From an uncultured Bacteroidia bacterium (GTDB lineage Bacteria > Bacteroidota > Bacteroidia > Bacteroidales > UBA932): a stretch of 64,000 nt of DNA. Below, one piece after another: positions 59,100-64,000 of this stretch. The stretch lies in contig CACZCQ010000001.1 in the NCBI GenBank assembly GCA_902779765.1, forward strand, positions 1-64,000, in the 5' to 3' direction. The translations under genes were made by a program, and so were the position numbers. Under the pieces are notes generated by a model. The model had not been told where the DNA came from. It made no database searches and worked only from the letters and a program-made list of their open reading frames with translations. Numbering within the stretch: the first letter of the stretch is position 1; the number at the start of each line of letters is the position of its first letter.

Positions 59100-61667
59100 A
59101 TGAAAATCCAGAAACTTTTATTCAGTTTCCTCGCAGCCTGCGTTATTGTGGCCGGCTGTCAGGAAGAAGAACCTATGCCGACCATTCCGTCGCTCAGCGT
59201 AGGACAGTCAGAGATTTCCTTCGATAAAGGAGGCGGTACTACGACCTTGACGGTAACGTCCAACCGTCCCTGGAGCATCTCCACGGATGCCGACTGGCTG
59301 GCATTCAATCCTTCAGAAGGCACAGCTTCGGACGCTCCGGTAAATGTCACGGTCACAGCCCTCGGGAACGCCGCTTCAGACCGCGTGTCTTCTTTCAAGG
59401 TCAAGACCGATTTCGACTACAAGACCATAGTCGTGACCCAACCGGGAGAGAAGGGAGTGGATCCTACCCAGACTGCGACCGGAGAGGGAACGGCAGATGA
59501 TCCTTACAATGTCATCGCTGCCCTGGAAAAGGCTAAGACCCTTGTCCCTTACAATAACGGAGATGACTATAATACCGAGAACTCCGCTACTGTCTACACC
59601 ATGGGTAAGGTTGTCTCGGTCGAGATCGATCCCAGTTATGGAAACGCCACTTACTATATCTCGGCTGACGGTACGGCAAATACCCAGCTGGAGGTGTATA
59701 GGGGCAAGTATCTTGGAGGAGCCAATTTCCTGACCAAGGACCAGCTCAAGGTCGGAGACGAGGTCGTCGTGTATGGAACAATTGTCAATTTCAAGGGCAA
59801 CACTCCTGAATATACCGCCGGGAGTATGTTGATTTCCATAAATGGCAATACGAAGCCCGATGAGATCGATTACACCAAGTTCGAACTTGTTTCTGTCAAG
59901 GCATTCATCGACAAGGCGGACAAGGTCAACTTCTTCAGGCTCAAGGGAACCGTCAGCCGGTTCAACAAGCAGTATTGCAGCTTCGACCTGACTGACGACA
60001 GCGGAACCATCTATGTCTACAACGTATCCAACAAGGATGAATGGAGTGACAAGATTTCCAACGGAGGCACTGTGGAACTTGCAGGACTGTACACCTACTA
60101 TGAGAAGAATGATCAGCACGAGGTCGTAAGCGCCAATATCATTTCCTTCGAATCCGGTTCGGGCGGAGACCACAGTGATGCGGAAGCAGCCACGGTTGCT
60201 GAATTCATCAATACTGCCAATACGAATATGTATTTCAAGCTTACCGGAACGGTCAGCAAGTTCAATGCACAGTACTGCAGCTTCGACCTTACCGATGCCA
60301 GCGGCACTATCTATGTCTACAGCGTGGACAACAAGGCGGAATGGAGCAGCAAGATTTCCAACGGCGGTACCGTAACCCTTGCCGGCAAGTATGCATTCTA
60401 TCAGGCCAAGGAGCAGCACGAGGTCGTCGAGGCACAGATCCTTTCCTTCGAGCCGGGTTCCGGCGGAGGAGACCAGAGTGATGCCGAAGCGGCTACTGTC
60501 GCCGAATTCATAAATACGGCCAACCCGGACAAGTACTTCAAGCTTACCGGAACGGTCAGCAAGTTCAATGCCCAGTATTGCAGCTTCGACCTTACCGATG
60601 CCAGCGGCACTATCTATGTCTACAGTGTCGCCAATAAGGCGGACTGGAGCAGCAAGATTTCCAACGGTGGTACCGTCACCCTTGCCGGCAAGTATGCATT
60701 CTATCAGGCCAAGGAGCAGCATGAGGTAGTCGAGGCCCAGATCCTTTCCTTCGAAGGTGAAGGCGGCGGACAAGGCGGCGACAGTACCCCGAAGGGTACC
60801 GGAACCCTTGCGGATCCTTACAATCCTGCCGCTGCGGCTGCTGCGGTCAAGGACCTGACCTGGACGTCCAACCAGGATTACCAGACCACGGATGTCGTCT
60901 ACGTGAAGGGCAAGATTGCCAGCATCGCCAACAACGGAACCTTCACAGGTGGGGGCACCTATGGTAATGCATCATTCTATATTTCGGAAGACGGATCAAG
61001 CGAGGGCACATTCTATGTTTTCCGTACGCTCTATCTCGGCAACAAGAAATACGAGTCCGGCCAGACCGATATCAAGGTCGGTGACGAGGTAGTCATCTGC
61101 GGCAAGCTGATGAACTATCACGGCAATACTCCGGAGACCGAAGCCGGAAGCAGCTACCTCTATTCCCTCAACGGCAAGACCGATGGCGGAGAAGGCGGCG
61201 GAGAGCAAGGCGGCGAAGAAGGCGGTGATGATGGCCAGTCTGCCGGTGGTGGCAGCGTTGTTACCGGCAATGTGGAGACGATCACTTTCAAGAACTGTGG
61301 GCTGACAAATGCGGAGAAGTATCCGACCATCAATGGAACCAAAGTGAAGGTTACTTTCGGAGATGGCAACAATGATGGAAGGTATTACAATACGGGTGAT
61401 GGAATCCGTATCTACAACGATGCTTATGTACAGATACAGGCTGAAAAGGCAATAACCAAGGTTGTCTATACTTTCCATAAGGCAACTTCGAGTGAGAAGC
61501 CTACGTATCCGACAGGTTCTGATTATAATGTTAACGCCGGTTCTTTGACCTTGAATGATGCCGTGGCGACATGGACGGGATCAGAGAAGACTGTCAAGTT
61601 GACCCGTCCTGATTTGAAGGGTGGCCACTGGCGTCTCCAAAAAGTCGAGGTAACATTGGCTGAATAA
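59100..61667 (+). CDS. BACON and multi-OB-fold surface lipoprotein (DUF6359-like)
   Basis: 855 aa, lipobox VAGC at Cys20. A BACON domain spans about 33-118 (GGGTTTLTVTSNRPWSIST, DWLAFNPSEG). An OB-fold of the type opened by GEGTADDPYNVIAALE follows to ~250. Three tandem OB-like repeats of ~100 aa (each with FKLTGTVSKFNAQYCSFDL or a variant) run to ~555. A second DPYNPAAAAAAV OB domain reaches ~695. A Gly/Glu-rich linker and a C-terminal beta-sandwich end the protein. No catalytic motif is seen. OB folds often bind nucleic acid or oligosaccharide; the adjacent secreted nucleases favour nucleic acid. Confidence 0.8.
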   Translation: MKIQKLLFSFLAACVIVAGCQEEEPMPTIPSLSVGQSEISFDKGGGTTTLTVTSNRPWSISTDADWLAFNPSEGTASDAPVNVTVTALGNAASDRVSSFKVKTDFDYKTIVVTQPGEKGVDPTQTATGEGTADDPYNVIAALEKAKTLVPYNNGDDYNTENSATVYTMGKVVSVEIDPSYGNATYYISADGTANTQLEVYRGKYLGGANFLTKDQLKVGDEVVVYGTIVNFKGNTPEYTAGSMLISINGNTKPDEIDYTKFELVSVKAFIDKADKVNFFRLKGTVSRFNKQYCSFDLTDDSGTIYVYNVSNKDEWSDKISNGGTVELAGLYTYYEKNDQHEVVSANIISFESGSGGDHSDAEAATVAEFINTANTNMYFKLTGTVSKFNAQYCSFDLTDASGTIYVYSVDNKAEWSSKISNGGTVTLAGKYAFYQAKEQHEVVEAQILSFEPGSGGGDQSDAEAATVAEFINTANPDKYFKLTGTVSKFNAQYCSFDLTDASGTIYVYSVANKADWSSKISNGGTVTLAGKYAFYQAKEQHEVVEAQILSFEGEGGGQGGDSTPKGTGTLADPYNPAAAAAAVKDLTWTSNQDYQTTDVVYVKGKIASIANNGTFTGGGTYGNASFYISEDGSSEGTFYVFRTLYLGNKKYESGQTDIKVGDEVVICGKLMNYHGNTPETEAGSSYLYSLNGKTDGGEGGGEQGGEEGGDDGQSAGGGSVVTGNVETITFKNCGLTNAEKYPTINGTKVKVTFGDGNNDGRYYNTGDGIRIYNDAYVQIQAEKAITKVVYTFHKATSSEKPTYPTGSDYNVNAGSLTLNDAVATWTGSEKTVKLTRPDLKGGHWRLQKVEVTLAE
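59884..60760 (+). repeat. three tandem ~300-bp repeats coding OB-fold units
   Basis: Units start near 59884, 60177 and 60480. The last two are exactly 303 bp (101 codons) apart and nearly identical in protein, with scattered synonymous changes. The first unit is more diverged. Recent duplication, with potential to expand or contract. Confidence 0.8.
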
Positions 61668-61681
61668 TCAAGGAATAAAGT

Positions 61682-62947
61682 ATGAAGGGATTCCGGTCCA
61701 TACAGGAAGTTGTCCGTACGCTGGCAGTGCTGGTAGCGCTGTCGGCGGCGGTCTTTTCCTGCAAAGAACCTCAGAAAGAGGAACCGGTACTCCCTCCTTC
61801 CGTCAGCATCAAGACCCAGACCGTCGACGGTGAACCCGGAAGCCAGTTCATCACCGTGACTGCAACCGGAAACTGGACGATCTCCACTTCAGCGACGTGG
61901 CTGACCGTCAGCCCTTCGAGCGGCAGCGGGAACAACAACATGGTGGTTCTCAGTTACACGGAGAACACCGATGCTGTCAGGAATGCCACGGTTACCGTTT
62001 CCGGTATGGGCGGCACCGCTTCGGCAAGCCTTACCCAGAACAAACTGGTGGTTCCTGCTCCGGAACGCGAGAGAGGATATGGATCCAATACGGCCAACGT
62101 CACCTGGCTTGAGATCCCCGAGACTTTCGAAAAGGACGGCCTCGAGTTCTTCACCCACAGCATGACAGTCGGGTCCACCAAGACACGCAATTATTCCTTC
62201 TACTGGGATTACGATAACCTGGTTGCACCCTGGGTCGCATATCCCCTGTGCGACTGGAACATAGGCCGCGGGAACCGTTCCGATGCCTGGGGACTTGATC
62301 CCTTGCTCCCTCACACTGGCCAGCCGGTCCTTGTCAACGGGTCTTACAGAGGAGGAGGTTTTTCCAGAGGCCACCAGATTCCATCGGCCGACAGGGTTGT
62401 CAACAGATTGGCCAATGTCCAGACCTTTTACGGTACGAACATGACCCCACAGAACTACAATTTCAATGGTGGTATCTGGGCCAACCTGGAGGAAAAGGTT
62501 CGCGCGTGGGCCAGGAAGACAGGGGCGACAGCCGGCACTGACACCTTGTACGTCGTTACTGGATGTTTTGTCGGTAATAATCCCAGGAAGGTATATGACA
62601 ATGAATACCATGGGTATGTCACACTCGAGGAATTGGACAATAAGAGCGTTTTCATAGACCATAATTCCGTTTCCGTGGCCGTCCCTGAGTACTATTTCAA
62701 GGCCCTGCTCCGCTACAAGGACAACGAGGCGGTTGGTCACAAGGGTTTCATGGGGTGCGCGTTCTGGTTCGAGAATGCTGACAAGTACGGCTCAAAGATT
62801 TCCAAGGAGATGTCGATGTCCCTCTCCAAGCTTGAGGAAAAACTTGGTTACAAGCTGTTCGTGAACCTGGAGCAGAAGGTCGGAGCCGAAACATACAAAC
62901 AGATAAAAGAAGAAGATCCCGCCACCGTCACCTGGTGGTGGCAATAA
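61682..62947 (+). CDS. secreted NUC1-type DNA/RNA non-specific endonuclease with BACON domain
   Basis: 421 aa, lipobox VFSC at Cys27. A BACON domain covers about 40-120 (FITVTATGNWTISTSATWLTVSPSSG). The nuclease domain has the beta-beta-alpha-Me motif SRGHQIPSADR with catalytic His231 (the usual first residue Asp is Ser) and the metal-binding Asn in TNMTPQNYNFNGGIWANLE. It cuts DNA and RNA at the cell surface or outside. 14 bp after the OB-fold gene and 10 bp before the next nuclease, so the three are an operon. Confidence 0.88.
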   Translation: MKGFRSIQEVVRTLAVLVALSAAVFSCKEPQKEEPVLPPSVSIKTQTVDGEPGSQFITVTATGNWTISTSATWLTVSPSSGSGNNNMVVLSYTENTDAVRNATVTVSGMGGTASASLTQNKLVVPAPERERGYGSNTANVTWLEIPETFEKDGLEFFTHSMTVGSTKTRNYSFYWDYDNLVAPWVAYPLCDWNIGRGNRSDAWGLDPLLPHTGQPVLVNGSYRGGGFSRGHQIPSADRVVNRLANVQTFYGTNMTPQNYNFNGGIWANLEEKVRAWARKTGATAGTDTLYVVTGCFVGNNPRKVYDNEYHGYVTLEELDNKSVFIDHNSVSVAVPEYYFKALLRYKDNEAVGHKGFMGCAFWFENADKYGSKISKEMSMSLSKLEEKLGYKLFVNLEQKVGAETYKQIKEEDPATVTWWWQ

Positions 62948-62957
62948 CAGATAACCG

Positions 62958-64000
62958 ATGAGAAGATTCTACCGCATTTCGCTGGCCTTGGCGGCCTTGC
63001 TGATCCTTGCCCCGATGGGCTGGGCCCAGAGAGTGCAGAAAAGCCATGTCATTGGGTTCTACAATCTCGAGAACCTGTTCGACACATATCATGACGAAGG
63101 CAAGAACGACTATGAGTACCTGCCTGACGGAGCCAACCAGTGGACCGAGGTGAAGTATCGCAAGAAACTTCACAACATGGCCGAGGTCATCCGGGCGATG
63201 AAGGACGACAACAAGGTCTATCACACGATACTTGGTGTGAGCGAGATCGAGAACAGGAACGTCCTCGAAGAACTGGTGTCCCAGCCCGAGATCGCGGACG
63301 CCAACTTCCAGATAGTCCATTACGACGGTCCCGACAGGCGCGGAGTCGACTGCGCCCTGCTTTACCGTCCGGACCAGTTCACACTGCTGGAGAGCCGTTC
63401 CATCCCGTTCACCTTCGATTCGCAGAACATCGTATTCGACATGGATTCCCTGTCCATGGCGGATTTCCGGACGAGGGATATCCTCGAGGTCCGCGGTACG
63501 ATTGACGGTGAGATGTTCGCCTTCTATGTGACCCACCTCCCTTCCAGGATTGGTGGCAAGAGCGGTTTCCTCCGCAGCCGCGGGGCTGAGATCATCTACG
63601 AGAACGCGATGAAGCTCATGCAGCAGTACCCTGGCATCAAGATCGCGGTCATGGGTGACATGAATGACAATCCTTTCGATGAGAGCATGGTGACATATCT
63701 ACATGGCAAGGAGACTCCCGAGGAGGTCGGTGAGGAGGATTTCTTCGATCCCTTCCTTTCCATGATCAAAGCCGGCTTCGGTTCGCTTGCATATCAGGGA
63801 GTCTGGTGCATATTCGACATCATCATGGTCAACAACAACCTTCTCAATCCCGCCAGGGGTACATTCGGGATCAAGCCGATCGTCAACAGGAAGTATTATG
63901 GAAGGGTTTTCCAGCAGCCTTTCATGACACAGCAGGAAGGCCAGTACAAGGGTACTCCCAAGAGGACCTCGTCCAACGGAGCCTTCATCAACGGATACAG
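62958..64000 (+). CDS. endonuclease/exonuclease/phosphatase family enzyme, exported (3' end outside window)
   Basis: At least 347 aa, open to the window edge. Signal peptide MRRFYRISLALAALLILAPMGWA. EEP motifs: GFYNLENLFDT, LGVSEIENRNVL (catalytic Glu), DGPDRRGVDCALLYRP, VTHLPSR, MGDMNDNPFDES, and the region GVWCIFDIIMV where the catalytic Asp-His pair usually reads differently. Likely a secreted nuclease or phosphodiesterase completing the nucleic-acid set. Confidence 0.85.
   Translation, partial: MRRFYRISLALAALLILAPMGWAQRVQKSHVIGFYNLENLFDTYHDEGKNDYEYLPDGANQWTEVKYRKKLHNMAEVIRAMKDDNKVYHTILGVSEIENRNVLEELVSQPEIADANFQIVHYDGPDRRGVDCALLYRPDQFTLLESRSIPFTFDSQNIVFDMDSLSMADFRTRDILEVRGTIDGEMFAFYVTHLPSRIGGKSGFLRSRGAEIIYENAMKLMQQYPGIKIAVMGDMNDNPFDESMVTYLHGKETPEEVGEEDFFDPFLSMIKAGFGSLAYQGVWCIFDIIMVNNNLLNPARGTFGIKPIVNRKYYGRVFQQPFMTQQEGQYKGTPKRTSSNGAFINGY

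Noticed and set aside
59884-60760. CRISPR-like regular repeats
   Set aside because: The 303-bp repeats are in-frame protein domains, not short repeats with unique spacers.
59376-60773. 465-codon antisense frame across the OB-fold repeats
   Set aside because: Its repeats merely mirror the tandem OB units of the real gene.

Overview
The window looks like a chromosome segment of a Bacteroidales bacterium (Bacteroidota), probably a gut or rumen fibre degrader. The evidence is two SusC/SusD pairs, many lipoproteins with short lipoboxes, BACON and OB-fold surface proteins, a Ser-type sulfatase, families found mainly in this phylum (DUF6057, DMP19/DUF4375, DUF5009), and promoters with the Bacteroidota -7 element TAnnTTTG. 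Base composition, judged by eye, is in the mid-50s percent GC, except for one small AT-rich islet at 52.8-53.3 kb. The genus cannot be fixed from sequence alone. No rRNA, CRISPR array, prophage, transposase or integrase was found.

Layout. 0-0.46 kb: tail of an unidentified gene and a tRNA-Arg(UCU). 0.46-7.6 kb: a surface phosphodiesterase lipoprotein, a TonB receptor divergent from an AraC regulator, and a minus-strand operon of PfkB kinase, a small conserved protein and a DUF368 undecaprenyl-phosphate transporter. 7.6-15.8 kb: a plus-strand five-gene operon (flippase-like membrane protein, GH106, GH28, a truncated beta-helix protein, GH78) in which every junction is a 4-bp ATGA overlap. 15.8-21.0 kb: a minus-strand operon (lactonase, double-GH43 fusion, beta-propeller, membrane DMP19). 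21.1-28.9 kb: DUF5009 acyltransferase, a minus-strand GH95 / GH43-like / GHL10-like operon and a divergent sulfatase. 28.9-50.4 kb: the core polysaccharide-utilisation locus. It is centred on two divergent, near-identical SusC/SusD pairs, each followed by an intrinsic terminator and a related small lipoprotein. The left arm continues with DUF6057, a CxxCH-containing propeller lipoprotein, GH28, GH31 and GH3. 50.4-56.8 kb: two GH92 enzymes, an SGNH esterase and a small two-ORF AT-rich module. 56.8-64 kb: a metallophosphoesterase, exonuclease III, and a three-gene set of a multi-OB-fold lipoprotein, a BACON-NUC1 endonuclease and an EEP nuclease, the last running off the window.

Together the GH28, GH78, GH106, GH43, GH95, GH3, GH31 and esterase genes suggest breakdown of a rhamnogalacturonan-type pectin, with SusC/SusD importing oligosaccharides. 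GH92 adds alpha-mannoside removal. The 59-64 kb genes look like an extracellular nucleic-acid scavenging set.

The most unusual signal is a group of short dispersed elements inserted in frame within secreted glycoside hydrolases (GH106, GH95, GH3, GH31, GH92). One family, of 83 bp with inverted-repeat ends, is translated in opposite orientations in two genes. Another has a conserved core of about 80 bp between palindromic arms whose sequences are unrelated between copies. Other notable signals are several promoters placed so close to the start codon that the messages should be leaderless, and the duplicated SusCD-terminator-small-lipoprotein module.
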